Source: Latescibacteria bacterium UBA6620
GTDB lineage: Bacteria; Latescibacterota; UBA2968
Length of the DNA: 64,000 nucleotides
Direction: 5' to 3'
NCBI GenBank assembly: GCA_002433075.1
Contig: DJHM01000044.1
Span: forward strand, 244,493 to 308,492
Both the position numbers and the translations under genes were made by a program. Shown here one piece after another: positions 27,840-36,443 of this stretch (position 1 is the stretch's first letter; each line of letters opens with the position of its first letter). The notes under the pieces were generated by a model. That model searched no databases, had not been told where the DNA came from, and worked only from the letters and a program-made list of their open reading frames with translations.

Positions 27840-28916
27840 CTATCTCTGATACCTCGGTTGCCTCGGCTCCCGGTCCCTGTTCAATCGAAGCTTCCTCGGC
27901 TCGAGCGGTAGCTCCACCCTCGCGCCGCCCCGAATGTGGGACTCGATGAAGGCGAAGATAAGTTCGTTGTTTCTACGCGCGAGTCTGACGCCGCACCTCG
28001 GGGGCTGACCGGTGTCGATGGAGTGAACGAGGTCTTCGATCAGGCAAAGGGTGGAGGGTCTGTATTCGTAGTCGGGAAACTCTCCTTGAACGAGAATGTC
28101 CCGGTCGCGATGGTCTTTGGCGCCCGGTTCACGGATCTGCCACTCGTCGCCATTTCCGAGTCCGGTGACGGCGCCGTTTTCGCAAACCGCTTCGATTTCC
28201 ATTCCACGGCCAGAGTTGAGCGCGTAGGCGGTCACCCCGTCCTCGAACTGGATCATACCGTGGCCGACCGGATCCTCAGTGAGGCGCTCGCCGTCGATGA
28301 GGTCGTCGCCATCCGGGAGATGGCCCTGGACCCAGGCGACGGGGCGATCACTATTCAGGCGCAGGAGAAGGTCGAAGCCGTGACTGGCTCCGTTGAAGAG
28401 CGAGCTCGTCGAATGCAGGATGAGGGTTTTCAACCCGCCGAGCCTACCGCTGTCGATGACGTCTTTCATCGTGTCGAAGCCGGGGTCCCAGCGTCGGTTC
28501 GTCCCAAGATTAAGATGCACCCCGTTGCGTTCGACGGCATCGACCATCGCGTCGGCTTCTTCCATCGACGCCGCAAACGCTTTCTCGGCGTAGATGGCCT
28601 TCGCGCCGTTCTCGGCGGCGTGAATCACGATGTCGGCGCGATGCTCGGGCTGGGTGGCCACGCTGACGATGGCGGGTTTCTCGGACGCGATCATCTCCTT
28701 GTAATCTGTGTATTGTTTGTCCTTCGGCACGTCGTAGCGAAGTCCGACCTGTTCCATCACGTCCGTGCGGAGATCCGAACAGGCGATCATTCGTGTGCGG
28801 TCACAGGCCTCGTACCCGGCAGCATGCGAGTAGGCGCCTCGTTCCTCGGGTACTTCGTTGTCGATGAAGGCGCCCATTCGGCTGCATCCGATCAGTGCGG
28901 CTTTGTAGGTTTCCAT
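27840..28916 (-). CDS. Gfo/Idh/MocA family oxidoreductase, EKA variant
   Basis: NAD(P)-dependent dehydrogenase, 358 residues. The Rossmann motif is ALIGCSRMGAFIDNE, with an insertion before the second strand (EVPEERGAYSHAAGY). The catalytic stretch is YAEKAFAASM, so the usual EKP is EKA with the lysine kept. The active-site His/Asp segment is ASHGFDLLLRL. Together with the protein at 56741-57823 it forms a subfamily inside the window with the same insertion and EKA. It lies 14 bases after the propeller gene at 28931-30109 and is the last gene of a three-gene operon. Confidence 0.9.
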   Translation of the reverse strand: METYKAALIGCSRMGAFIDNEVPEERGAYSHAAGYEACDRTRMIACSDLRTDVMEQVGLRYDVPKDKQYTDYKEMIASEKPAIVSVATQPEHRADIVIHAAENGAKAIYAEKAFAASMEEADAMVDAVERNGVHLNLGTNRRWDPGFDTMKDVIDSGRLGGLKTLILHSTSSLFNGASHGFDLLLRLNSDRPVAWVQGHLPDGDDLIDGERLTEDPVGHGMIQFEDGVTAYALNSGRGMEIEAVCENGAVTGLGNGDEWQIREPGAKDHRDRDILVQGEFPDYEYRPSTLCLIEDLVHSIDTGQPPRCGVRLARRNNELIFAFIESHIRGGARVELPLEPRKLRLNRDREPRQPRYQR

Positions 28917-28930
28917 CGCTCCGTCCTTAT

Positions 28931-30109
28931 CTACGTGTGGTCCAGGTTAAGTTCGAGTAGTTCCAGCGGATCGCCGATTTCCACGAGATAGAGGTTGCTG
29001 TAACCAGTCGTGTCCGACGTGTAGAGCACGTGTCGACCGTCTGGCGTGATGTGGGGATGACAATGTGCTTCGTTGACGTTGAAGGTGCTGCCGTGGGTGG
29101 CCAGGATTCTCGCATCCCCATAGGCCTCGCCTGTCCACGAATAGAGCAGGATGTAGGGCCAAGTCTGGCATCGGTTTACGATGTCGGGAAGAGGATACAC
29201 CGGTGAGCCGTCGCCAACGACGAGCGATCCGTCCAACGTATGAAAGTGACGGCTGTAGGCTGTGAGGTCGCATTCGACGTGGACCTCGTTGTCGTAACGG
29301 ATGTGGCCGAATCGCGTCCCCGACGTCCCACGTCGGTGGCTCCGAAACCCGATGCGCTCCCCGTCCTCGAGCCAGTGTTCGGCGACGACAGAATGGTCGT
29401 CGCTCTGAACACGGATAGGCCAGACTTTGTTCGTGTTTCCATCCAGGCCCCAGATTCGTTGGTCCACCCGTTCCCACGGACCCTCGTGGCAGAACGTAGC
29501 CAGTTCCGGTCGGGTGGGGGACGGGTTGAGGTGGGAGAGGTAGTTCCGATCCTCGAAAAGAACCTCTTGTCGACCTGTCTCCACGTTCACCCGAACAATC
29601 TGGGTCAGCGGTGGATTTTCGAACAGGTCGCGTGAACCTCCGTCCCTGGCCGCTTGCCGGAAGCCCTCGGATCCCCTCGGCTCGACGTAAAGCGTGAACA
29701 GATGGCTTCCGTCGGCCGATGCAGCCGGTCGACCCAGCTCGACCGTTCCCGGTGCCTCGCAGATCGGTCTGTCCTCGAGTGTGGCGAGGTCGATCTCGCG
29801 AAGCGTATTGCCAAGCGAGAAGTAAAGGCAATTCCGTATCGGCGATAGACAGCCCCGCGTTCCACCAGGCTGTGAGCTATCGGTCAGCTGGGTAATCAGA
29901 CCGGTGTCGAGGTCACAACGGTAGTAATCGTCAGCGTTCTCCCGTTGCGATCTGAAGATGAGCGAACATGCGTCGGTCAGCCAACAGGGGTCGCTGAAGT
30001 AGAACTGGTAAGAGTGACCGAGGTAATTGGTCAGTTGAAGGACTTCCCGACCGCTGGTCGGGTCGATCATCCGCCGCTGCTCGCCCTTGAAGATGCGCCC
30101 GACCGACAT
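28931..30109 (-). CDS. Oligogalacturonate-lyase-like (PL22) beta-propeller
   Basis: Seven-bladed PD40/TolB-type propeller, 392 residues, similar in layout to oligogalacturonate lyase (PL22). It starts GRIFKGEQRRMIDPTSGREV with the LQLT phrase. Later parts include HLNPSPTRPELATFCHEGPW with candidate metal-binding His residues, and it ends HCHPHITPDGRHVLYTSDTT. PL22 enzymes split unsaturated digalacturonates in the cytoplasm, matching the absence of a signal peptide. Its neighbours are an oxidoreductase 4 bases upstream and another 14 bases downstream, so it is the middle of a tightly packed operon. A broken relative is at 19417-20475. Confidence 0.82.
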   Translation of the reverse strand: MSVGRIFKGEQRRMIDPTSGREVLQLTNYLGHSYQFYFSDPCWLTDACSLIFRSQRENADDYYRCDLDTGLITQLTDSSQPGGTRGCLSPIRNCLYFSLGNTLREIDLATLEDRPICEAPGTVELGRPAASADGSHLFTLYVEPRGSEGFRQAARDGGSRDLFENPPLTQIVRVNVETGRQEVLFEDRNYLSHLNPSPTRPELATFCHEGPWERVDQRIWGLDGNTNKVWPIRVQSDDHSVVAEHWLEDGERIGFRSHRRGTSGTRFGHIRYDNEVHVECDLTAYSRHFHTLDGSLVVGDGSPVYPLPDIVNRCQTWPYILLYSWTGEAYGDARILATHGSTFNVNEAHCHPHITPDGRHVLYTSDTTGYSNLYLVEIGDPLELLELNLDHT

Positions 30110-30113
30110 CGTT

Positions 30114-31067
30114 CTACGCGGGCAGGGGTCCTTTATGCCCGGTCTCGATGGCTTCGCAAAGCCGCATCGTCTTGACGGCGTCTTCGAGCGTGCTCCACGG
30201 CGTGGTATCGTTCCGTATGCACTCGACGAAGTGACGGGTTTCGTTGAAATCAGGACCGCCGACGGCGTCCAGGTCGAGTCCGTCCTGTGGAAACGGCTCT
30301 CCCTCGATATAGATCTCCGCGTTCTGCCCGCGTGTCATGTCGACATAGGCGCTGAAGTCCTCAGCGTGGGCCTCGAAGCGCTGGATGCGATAGCCGACCG
30401 CGTAGTGACTCATCATGACGCCGCCACATCCACTCGTGAACTTCAGGACCGCGTTATGACGCATTTCTGACGGATGGGTGGGTGCAGACCAGGCTTCCGC
30501 GTAGACCTCGGCGACGTCGCCGGCAAGCCAGCGGAGAAGATCGACGTGGTGGATGGCGTCGAGTGAGATGAAATGACCGACTTCGCGGATCCGTTCGCTG
30601 GCCTGTGGCTTGTTGTAGGTCGCGGCGACGTGGACGGGGCCCCCGTGTTCGTTCAGGAGATTTTTGATCGCGAGGACGGTCGGGAAGTAGCGACGGTTGA
30701 GAGAGACGATGGCTTTGGCCGACGACTTTCGTTCAGCCTCGAGCATCCGTCGCGTGTCGTCGGAGGTGACACCCGGCGGCTTCTCGACGGAAGTGTGAAG
30801 ACCGGCCTCGAGACAGTCGACGACGATGTCGGTGAGTGGCCCGGGAAACGTCTCCACGTAGACGACGTCGAGGGCGGTTTTCTCGAGCATCTCGCGATAA
30901 TCGGTAAACAGGGCCGTGACGCCGTGCTCGTCGCTTGTGTGGGCGAGACGGCTTTCGTCAATGTCGGCGACCGCGACGAGGTCCATTTCGGGCTCGTTCT
31001 TGATCATCGCGAAGTGACCCTGGGCATGACCGCCCGCACCGATGATGGCGACTTTGAGATTGGACAT
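30114..31067 (-). CDS. Gfo/Idh/MocA family oxidoreductase
   Basis: NAD(P)-dependent dehydrogenase, 317 residues from ATG 31067, which follows AGGGA; an upstream in-frame start at 31178 would read through a palindromic repeat and is rejected. Motifs: VAIIGAGGHAQGHF, catalytic lysine in EKPPGVTSDD, and AIHHVDLLRWLAGD for the His/Asp site. It is first in an operon with the PL22-like propeller (4-base gap) and a second oxidoreductase. The promoter should lie in or near repeat B1 at 31085-31209. Confidence 0.92.
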   Translation of the reverse strand: MSNLKVAIIGAGGHAQGHFAMIKNEPEMDLVAVADIDESRLAHTSDEHGVTALFTDYREMLEKTALDVVYVETFPGPLTDIVVDCLEAGLHTSVEKPPGVTSDDTRRMLEAERKSSAKAIVSLNRRYFPTVLAIKNLLNEHGGPVHVAATYNKPQASERIREVGHFISLDAIHHVDLLRWLAGDVAEVYAEAWSAPTHPSEMRHNAVLKFTSGCGGVMMSHYAVGYRIQRFEAHAEDFSAYVDMTRGQNAEIYIEGEPFPQDGLDLDAVGGPDFNETRHFVECIRNDTTPWSTLEDAVKTMRLCEAIETGHKGPLPA

Positions 31068-31084
31068 AATGTGATTCCCTCTAC

Positions 31085-31209
31085 GTCCCCGTACAGAGCA
31101 CAGGGACGAGTGTTTGGGTCGCGAGTCGGGGAACCCGGTGTTCGGGGGCTGTGAATACCGGGCCGTGTAATGATTCAATGATGCTTGCCCCCGTGCTCTG
31201 CACGGGGGC
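31085..31209. repeat. Family B palindromic repeat, copy 1
   Basis: Each end is a palindrome: GTCCCCGTACAGAGCACAGG on the left and GCCCCCGTGCTCTGCACGGG on the right, in inverted orientation about 73 bases apart. The element fills the gap between the GH32 stop and the oxidoreductase start. A second complete copy lies at 35238-35363 with the same size, and one arm at 60381-60406. Size and inverted ends resemble a MITE or REP-type element. Confidence 0.75.
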
Positions 31210-31214
31210 CCCTC

Positions 31215-32765
31215 TCACCAGATGCTTTTCATTTGCCAGGCATCCAGCGATTTGAGCAGGGCGTCGCGGCCCTGCGCACGAATGGCGACGCCGGTGCTGT
31301 CGTCGCGTTCGGGGTAGATGCGAAGGCCGAGGGCCTGGGTCCCGTTCGCGAAGACTTCGACGACGCTTCGGTCGATGAAGATACGGAGTTCGACGTCTTC
31401 ACCCTCGGGAAGTCTGAAGGGGGCGATTTCGGGGGGACGGGCGAGGACGTCGGGTCGGGTGGAAGATCGGCCGGCGTCGAGGACGAGGGCGTGATCGTAG
31501 TAGGGTTCCTCGAACGTGCCGTGCTGATAGTGACCCTCCTGGAGGAATCGGATGACGGTTGTTTCCTCGGCGTTTAGAGAACGACAGACTTCGATGCTGA
31601 CCTCGCGCGCGTCCTGTGGGTCGATTCGGACCAGGAGTTCCAGCTCACGGCCGTCGATGCTGTTCAGGACGATTGGTTCGTTGGCAGGGAGCGGTGTCTC
31701 ACTGATCTGCTGATGATCGCCTCTGAGTTTCGTCAGGGTGTCGACGGGCTCGATGCGGAGCGTGCGATCCTCGGCGAGGGAGAGCCGGCGCGGCAGGGAC
31801 ATGATGTGGTCCCACTCTCCCACCTCCGCCGGGGTTCCCCAGTTGATGTTGTGAATGACGAGGACGCCTCCATCGCCATCTGGTGTCGCCGTCGGGGCGT
31901 GAACACCGCCGCGTCGGAGCTGATGGAAATTGAACTTGCCGTGGGTGGTGGGTTTGAATCGATGGCGTTCTCTGTCATAGTCACCGAGGAAGTACTGCGA
32001 TCCTCTCTGGTGGCTGGAGAAAAGCAAGATGTGGGTGTCTCCGATCGGCCAGAAATAGGGAACGGCACCGTCCTCGCCAGGGGCCGTAAACCGGTCGTCT
32101 TCGATGAAGAGACCTTCGTAGGTCCATTTTTCCAGGTCTTTGGAGTGGAAGAGGTACTCGGCCAATTTACTGTCCTCGAAGATCTCGCCATCGATGTATC
32201 CTCCGGTCAGCGCGTAGTAGCCATCCGGCTCCTTCCACAGACACGGATCCCCGGGGCGCTCGCGCGAGCCGTGTTTCGCTCCATCCTGCCAGGGAAGGAC
32301 CGGGCACGCAGGATGCTTTTCCCAATTGAGAAGGAGCGGGTCGGATGAATAGGCGACCATCGTACCCGCTTCCGTGCCTGCGTAGAACGCAATGACGCGA
32401 TTCTCTTCCACGAGCGCGCTTCCGCTGAAGCATTTCTCTTCGATGCCGGGATAGATGGCGAGTGGGAGATCCTCCCAATACACAAGGTCGTCGCTGACGG
32501 CGTGGCCCCAGTGCTGTCTGAAATCTTCCGGGGGATAGGCCTGGTAGAAGAGATGATACCGCCCCTGCCAGATGCAGAACCCGTTCGGGTCGTTCAGCTT
32601 GCCCTGCGGGTTGACGTAGTGGTAGGTCGGGCGGCAAGGATCGGTCGAAACGGCCTTTCGCGCGGCGGCGAATCGCTCGAGCATTTCGTCGGACGCGAGC
32701 TGCTCGCGCTGCTCGTCGAGCGTCGTGGCGTAGGTTCGTTGAGGAAGTTTTGGAGGATATTTCAT
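31215..32765 (-). CDS. GH32 glycosidase (beta-fructosidase-like)
   Basis: Glycoside hydrolase family 32, 516 residues, predicted to release fructose from sucrose, levan or similar beta-fructosides. The five-bladed catalytic domain carries the nucleophile Asp59 in K-L-N-D-P-N-G. The RDP motif is GDP in ERPGDPCLW. The acid/base region reads EDGAVPYFWPIGD rather than the classic ECP. The C-terminal beta-sandwich includes LRIFIDRSVVEVFANG, a strong GH32 signature. ATG 32765 is chosen because an upstream start at 32807 only adds residues from a T-rich leader. No signal peptide, so cytoplasmic. Confidence 0.93.
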   Translation of the reverse strand: MKYPPKLPQRTYATTLDEQREQLASDEMLERFAAARKAVSTDPCRPTYHYVNPQGKLNDPNGFCIWQGRYHLFYQAYPPEDFRQHWGHAVSDDLVYWEDLPLAIYPGIEEKCFSGSALVEENRVIAFYAGTEAGTMVAYSSDPLLLNWEKHPACPVLPWQDGAKHGSRERPGDPCLWKEPDGYYALTGGYIDGEIFEDSKLAEYLFHSKDLEKWTYEGLFIEDDRFTAPGEDGAVPYFWPIGDTHILLFSSHQRGSQYFLGDYDRERHRFKPTTHGKFNFHQLRRGGVHAPTATPDGDGGVLVIHNINWGTPAEVGEWDHIMSLPRRLSLAEDRTLRIEPVDTLTKLRGDHQQISETPLPANEPIVLNSIDGRELELLVRIDPQDAREVSIEVCRSLNAEETTVIRFLQEGHYQHGTFEEPYYDHALVLDAGRSSTRPDVLARPPEIAPFRLPEGEDVELRIFIDRSVVEVFANGTQALGLRIYPERDDSTGVAIRAQGRDALLKSLDAWQMKSIW

Positions 32766-32793
32766 TGCAAAATGAAAAATGAAAAGTGAATAG
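32766..32793 (-). repeat. Class 2 leader repeat upstream of GH32
   Basis: In the sense of the GH32 gene this reads CACTTTTCATTTTTCATTTT and then GCA directly before ATG 32765. It is a reiterated pyrimidine-rich leader. Similar leaders stand before the genes starting at 43894, 44928 and 45940. It leaves no room for a normal Shine-Dalgarno site. Confidence 0.6.
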
Positions 32794-32800
32794 CCCCGCG

Positions 32801-33595
32801 CTACCACGGCCTAGCGTAGGGCACCGGTTGTTCGAGACCGTCGACGCGGATGTTCTCGCCGTTGACCCATCCGGAGCGCTCGGAGGTGAGGAAGACAGCG
32901 ACGTTGGCGACTTCCTCCGGCGTCCCGAGGCGCCCTTCGGGGAAACCGTTCTTTTCGTAGGCTGCGAATTCTTTGGGTTCTTCCTGTCGGCGGAGATCCC
33001 AGCCGCCGTTGTGGAAAATGATCGATCCGGGGGAGACGACGTTGACCCTGATGTGGTCATGGACCAGCTCGAGAGCGAGCGGTTCGGCCATGAAGATCTG
33101 GGCTGCCTTTGAGGCGCCGTACTGGCTCGAGCCCGCAAGTTGGGGAATCCAGCCGGAGATCGATGACAGGAAGACGATGCTTCCACCCCCGCGTTTTTGC
33201 ATGTGGGGGACGACGAGTCGGGTGAGCCGGACCCCTTGGAAGACGTTGTAGTGAAATGTTTGCTCCCAGTCTTCGTCAGAGGAGTTCATCAGCTCTCGCT
33301 CGCCAATGTTGGCGCCGACATTGTTGATGAGGATGTCGATACCGCCAAGCTGATCAGCGGCTTCTTCGACGAGTCGCGACGCGTCGTCGGGGTTCAGGAC
33401 GTCGGCGGCGATGCCGACGGCCTTCGTACTCGTCTGTTCTTCAACTTCCTGTGCGGCGTCGGCGATGCTCTGCGTATCCCGCGAGCACATCGCGACGGCG
33501 CATCCCTCTCTTGCGAGTTCTTTCGCGATCGCCATTCCGATACCACGGTTGGCGCCCGTTACGAGGGCAGTCTTCCCATCCAATCCCAGATCCAT
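32801..33595 (-). CDS. Short-chain dehydrogenase/reductase
   Basis: Classical SDR, 264 residues. Cofactor motif TGANRGIG, NNVGA on strand 4, catalytic Ser in FLSSISGW, and YGASK supplying catalytic Tyr and Lys. The C-terminus GWVNGENIRVDGLEQP is typical of 3-oxoacyl/sugar-acid reductases. It reads in the same direction as GH32, with 35 bases to the GH32 ATG, so both should share a transcript. Substrate could be a sugar acid or 2-keto-3-deoxy acid; it is not fixed by sequence. Confidence 0.92.
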   Translation of the reverse strand: MDLGLDGKTALVTGANRGIGMAIAKELAREGCAVAMCSRDTQSIADAAQEVEEQTSTKAVGIAADVLNPDDASRLVEEAADQLGGIDILINNVGANIGERELMNSSDEDWEQTFHYNVFQGVRLTRLVVPHMQKRGGGSIVFLSSISGWIPQLAGSSQYGASKAAQIFMAEPLALELVHDHIRVNVVSPGSIIFHNGGWDLRRQEEPKEFAAYEKNGFPEGRLGTPEEVANVAVFLTSERSGWVNGENIRVDGLEQPVPYARPW

Positions 33596-33779
33596 GGTTG
33601 TCTCTCCATTTTTCGTTACGGGACGCCGGGGACTCGATTACATAATCGATCCCCAGATCCTCGGCGTGATTCGTGTCTGTCTTGAATCCCAGGGCTTTGC
33701 CTTGGGCTGTCGGATACCGCCTCCCGGCTCAGAGACCTTGCCGGGACAGGCTCTTCAGGGCGGTAAACCTAAACGTCTC

Positions 33780-35201
33780 TCACTCAGTGAACTGGAGTGA
33801 GAACAGGTCTGCGTCCTTCAGCACGACGCGTAGCCGAACGGGCCTCCCGGACAGTTCGCGAAGATTGGCTCCTTCCCAGGTAATCGGGCCGTCGATCTGG
33901 TCGCCGAAGATGTAATTGGTCAATTCGAAGCCGGGGAGGGGTTGGCCCTCGGGATCCTGAAGTTCGACTTGGATGCTGCCGGCGGCGGACGTGGCGTAGT
34001 TCATCGTCAGCGCGCGGCCATGGAATATGAAGGGCTTCGTGATTAAGGTGCCCCCATTCAGTGGGGCGTTGACGGACACGAAGCCATCCATGCGAAGGGT
34101 ATATCGCCGCCATCGAGTGGCCGTTCCCCGCTGGGCCCACGATCCGCCGTCGTGCACGTAGAGGGAGAGCTCATCGGGCGCGCCCTCGATGGCCGACTTT
34201 GTGACGAGCAACCCGTATTCAGGAAAGGTAGCAGCGTAGATCCACCGCTCCCAGCGGGGACCGGGCCTGATGAAAGCCTCACCCCACCGTTTGAAATGAA
34301 GGCCATCCCGGCTGGACATGAAGAGCGTTTCCGTCACGTTGGCCGTTTCATACGCCGGGTGTTCGGTCGTCGGGAGGCCTTTTTCGATTTCTCGACCTGC
34401 GACGAAACGGCCCGGGAAACCGACAAAGATATGCGGTGCGCGATGATAGGCGCGGATCTGATTGAGATAAATCTGCTCACGCGGAGCGCCCGGGTACTCG
34501 AGCCATTGCGGTTCGGTCCAGTTCAGGAAATCGGTTGAGGTGCACGTCATCACGTCCCGGGCAGGGCCGTTCGGGTCGATCCCGAGCTGAGGTCCTTCCT
34601 CTGTCATCTCGTCGTTGGGTCCACGCATCGCGCGATAATAGGCAACGTATTGACCACGGGTCGCGTCCCAGAAAGCGACATTCTGAGAGTCGAACTTTCC
34701 GTGTGTGATGACAGGTTCGTCGCGCATGGGCACCCAGCGGATGCCATCTGGAGACGACCAGGCGTGGAGCACGCCGTTCGCCGTGAGCGCCTTGAAACGC
34801 TGGTCCGGGTGACAGTCGGGATTCGTGTCCAGGAACGGCTCGAACGCGCCGTTCTTCTTCACCACGATGTTGTTGGCCTTCGACCCCTCGAACTCGATGA
34901 TCCCGAGCTCGGGGCGCGTCCAGTTGATGCCGTCATCACTTTCAGCGTAGCACTGATAGAACTGATAGGGTTGCCGGACCCCGGGCCAAGTCGAACCCCG
35001 GTAGTACATCAGGTATCTATCGCCGTCTTGGATGAAGGTCGCGCTGCCGGACCAGTCCCCCTCCCACGGTGCGTCGCAGGTGAAGGCGTCGGTCTGCTCG
35101 GTGGGATGGTGAAGTCGGAACGTGGCGCCGTCGAGGGACTCGATGAGGAAGTCGTCGACCAGGAGTTCGCGGCGGGAGCCGATGTGGATTGGGGTAGACA
35201 C
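33780..35201 (-). CDS. GH32/43-like beta-propeller protein, paralog 3
   Basis: Third member of the propeller family, 473 residues, starting at GTG 35201. It opens with RRELLVDDFLIESLDGATFR, then HPTEQTDAF, YLMYYRG, INWTRPELGIIEFEGSKANN, SSPDGIRWVPMRDE and, in the C-terminal module, AAGSIQVELQDPEGQPLPGF with the last strand LFSLQF. The sequence LVDDFLIE near the start is a hallmark phrase of these planctomycete-type propellers. It is probably a glycosidase or a glycan-binding protein; catalytic residues are unassigned. Flanked upstream by repeat B2. Confidence 0.75.
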   Translation of the reverse strand: MSTPIHIGSRRELLVDDFLIESLDGATFRLHHPTEQTDAFTCDAPWEGDWSGSATFIQDGDRYLMYYRGSTWPGVRQPYQFYQCYAESDDGINWTRPELGIIEFEGSKANNIVVKKNGAFEPFLDTNPDCHPDQRFKALTANGVLHAWSSPDGIRWVPMRDEPVITHGKFDSQNVAFWDATRGQYVAYYRAMRGPNDEMTEEGPQLGIDPNGPARDVMTCTSTDFLNWTEPQWLEYPGAPREQIYLNQIRAYHRAPHIFVGFPGRFVAGREIEKGLPTTEHPAYETANVTETLFMSSRDGLHFKRWGEAFIRPGPRWERWIYAATFPEYGLLVTKSAIEGAPDELSLYVHDGGSWAQRGTATRWRRYTLRMDGFVSVNAPLNGGTLITKPFIFHGRALTMNYATSAAGSIQVELQDPEGQPLPGFELTNYIFGDQIDGPITWEGANLRELSGRPVRLRVVLKDADLFSLQFTE

Positions 35202-35237
35202 AATTGAAAAACCTTCAAAACACGGATGGGTTTCGGT

Positions 35238-35363
35238 GTCCCCGTGCAGAGCACGGGGACAAGCATTCGCAAAGTCAATAGCCGGGCCCGGTGCTATGGG
35301 ATGGGGTAGGACCGGGCCCAGTTGTGGCTGATTTCTGCTCGCCCCGTGCTCTGCACGGGGGCA
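35238..35363. repeat. Family B palindromic repeat, copy 2
   Basis: The left palindrome GTCCCCGTGCAGAGCACGGG and right palindrome CCCCGTGCTCTGCACGGGG sit about 72 bases apart. The interior has a second inverted pair built on CCGGGCCCGG and CCGGGCCC (35282-35320). Layout and length agree with the copy at 31085-31209. Confidence 0.75.
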
Positions 35364-35366
35364 TAC

Positions 35367-36335
35367 TCAGGCGTCCAGCGCCTTCAACATGCCCTTCGTG
35401 TAGGCCACCGCGTAGGCGATGGATGCCCTCATCTCCTGGTCATCTGTGTAGTGGGGCACGTGGTCCATTTGGAGGCCGCCGTCGAACCCGACTTCCTGGA
35501 GCGTCTGGAGGACGGTGAACATGTTGATGTCGCCGTCGTCGAGCGCACACTCTGCGTAGTCGCCAGCGGGGACGCTGCCCTGTACGTTTCTGAAATGGGT
35601 GTGAAAGATCTTTCCCTTTCTGCCCCACTCACGGATGTCGTCCAGAATGCCGTCCCCGACCGCCTCGACGCGTGTTCCGATGCAGTAGAGGAGGCCGCTG
35701 TGATCGCTCGGTACGGCTTCGAGAATGTCGAACCAGCGCTTCGGCGAAAACTCTGCGTCGTCGATGGGGGGATCCGAGGGGTGGATGATGAGCTTGACGT
35801 TGTGATTTTCTGCGACCGGAACCAGCCGTTCGTACATCTGGACCGAGCGATTCCAATGGTCTTCGACGGAGAACGGCTCCAACGGCTGCTCGGCGATGCT
35901 CTTCTCCATTCGCTCGCGGTTGAAGCCCCCCATCGTGTAGCCGCCACGGAATACCTTTTGGTACCCGCCGCGGAACGCCGGGTTGAAATGACGGTTTCCC
36001 GGCGTCTGAGCCATGTGAACGGGCACCGACATGAACGGGATATCGAGTTGGCCAAGGATTTCGATCGTCTTGACCAGCTGGTCGAGTTGCTCTTCGCCGC
36101 CCGGTTCCCCCCGTAGAAACTGCTGAGGCTCTGCCGGCGCCACCCGGTAAATCTCGAGGCCGGCGTCGTTGACGCGTCGCTTGAGGATGCGGAACTCTTC
36201 CAGATGGGGATACCCCTGCTCGGCCAGACCGGGAACGCTTTCGGCGTTATGGATGTCGATGCCGTCGCATCCGATCTGGACGAGGAAGCTGAGGAATTCG
36301 GGGGAGAGGTTGCCTTGTCGCATGAGTACTTTCAT
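35367..36335 (-). CDS. uxuA: Mannonate dehydratase (UxuA-like)
   Basis: Mannonate dehydratase-like TIM barrel, 322 residues. UxuA dehydrates D-mannonate to 2-keto-3-deoxygluconate in hexuronate catabolism, using a metal ion. Conserved sites seen: DGIDIHNAESVPGL near the start, NVKLIIHPSDPPIDD (the UxuA HPDDPP-like metal segment), KIFHTHFRNVQG (H-x-R-N-V) and GGLQMDHVPHYTDD. It is shorter than the E. coli enzyme (about 394 residues), which is common in this branch. It lies 108 bases after an enolase-superfamily sugar-acid dehydratase on the same strand, a plausible uronate pathway pair. The symbol is by family similarity only. Confidence 0.8.
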   Translation of the reverse strand: MKVLMRQGNLSPEFLSFLVQIGCDGIDIHNAESVPGLAEQGYPHLEEFRILKRRVNDAGLEIYRVAPAEPQQFLRGEPGGEEQLDQLVKTIEILGQLDIPFMSVPVHMAQTPGNRHFNPAFRGGYQKVFRGGYTMGGFNRERMEKSIAEQPLEPFSVEDHWNRSVQMYERLVPVAENHNVKLIIHPSDPPIDDAEFSPKRWFDILEAVPSDHSGLLYCIGTRVEAVGDGILDDIREWGRKGKIFHTHFRNVQGSVPAGDYAECALDDGDINMFTVLQTLQEVGFDGGLQMDHVPHYTDDQEMRASIAYAVAYTKGMLKALDA

Positions 36336-36344
36336 GAGAACAAA

Positions 36345-36385
36345 AGCCTTTCACTGCGGAGAGCGCGGAGCACGCAGAGTCAATC
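36345..36385 (-). repeat. Leader repeat upstream of mannonate dehydratase
   Basis: In the sense of the downstream gene this reads CTCTGCGTGCTCCGCGCTCT and then CCGCAGTGAAAGG before ATG 36335. It is a T/C-G reiterated leader resembling class 1 leaders before five other genes in the window. Confidence 0.5.
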
Positions 36386-36443
36386 AGGTTCAGAGTCTTC
36401 GGGTGGGCCCGGAGTCGTTGCCCAGACTTGGCCACGAGTGGCT

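Noticed and set aside
31085..35363. Family B repeats as transposon ends flanking the 31-35 kb genes
   Set aside because: The genes between the two copies (GH32, SDR, propeller) continue the theme of the surrounding genes, each copy carries both its own arms, and no transposase is present, so the copies look independent rather than ends of one element.
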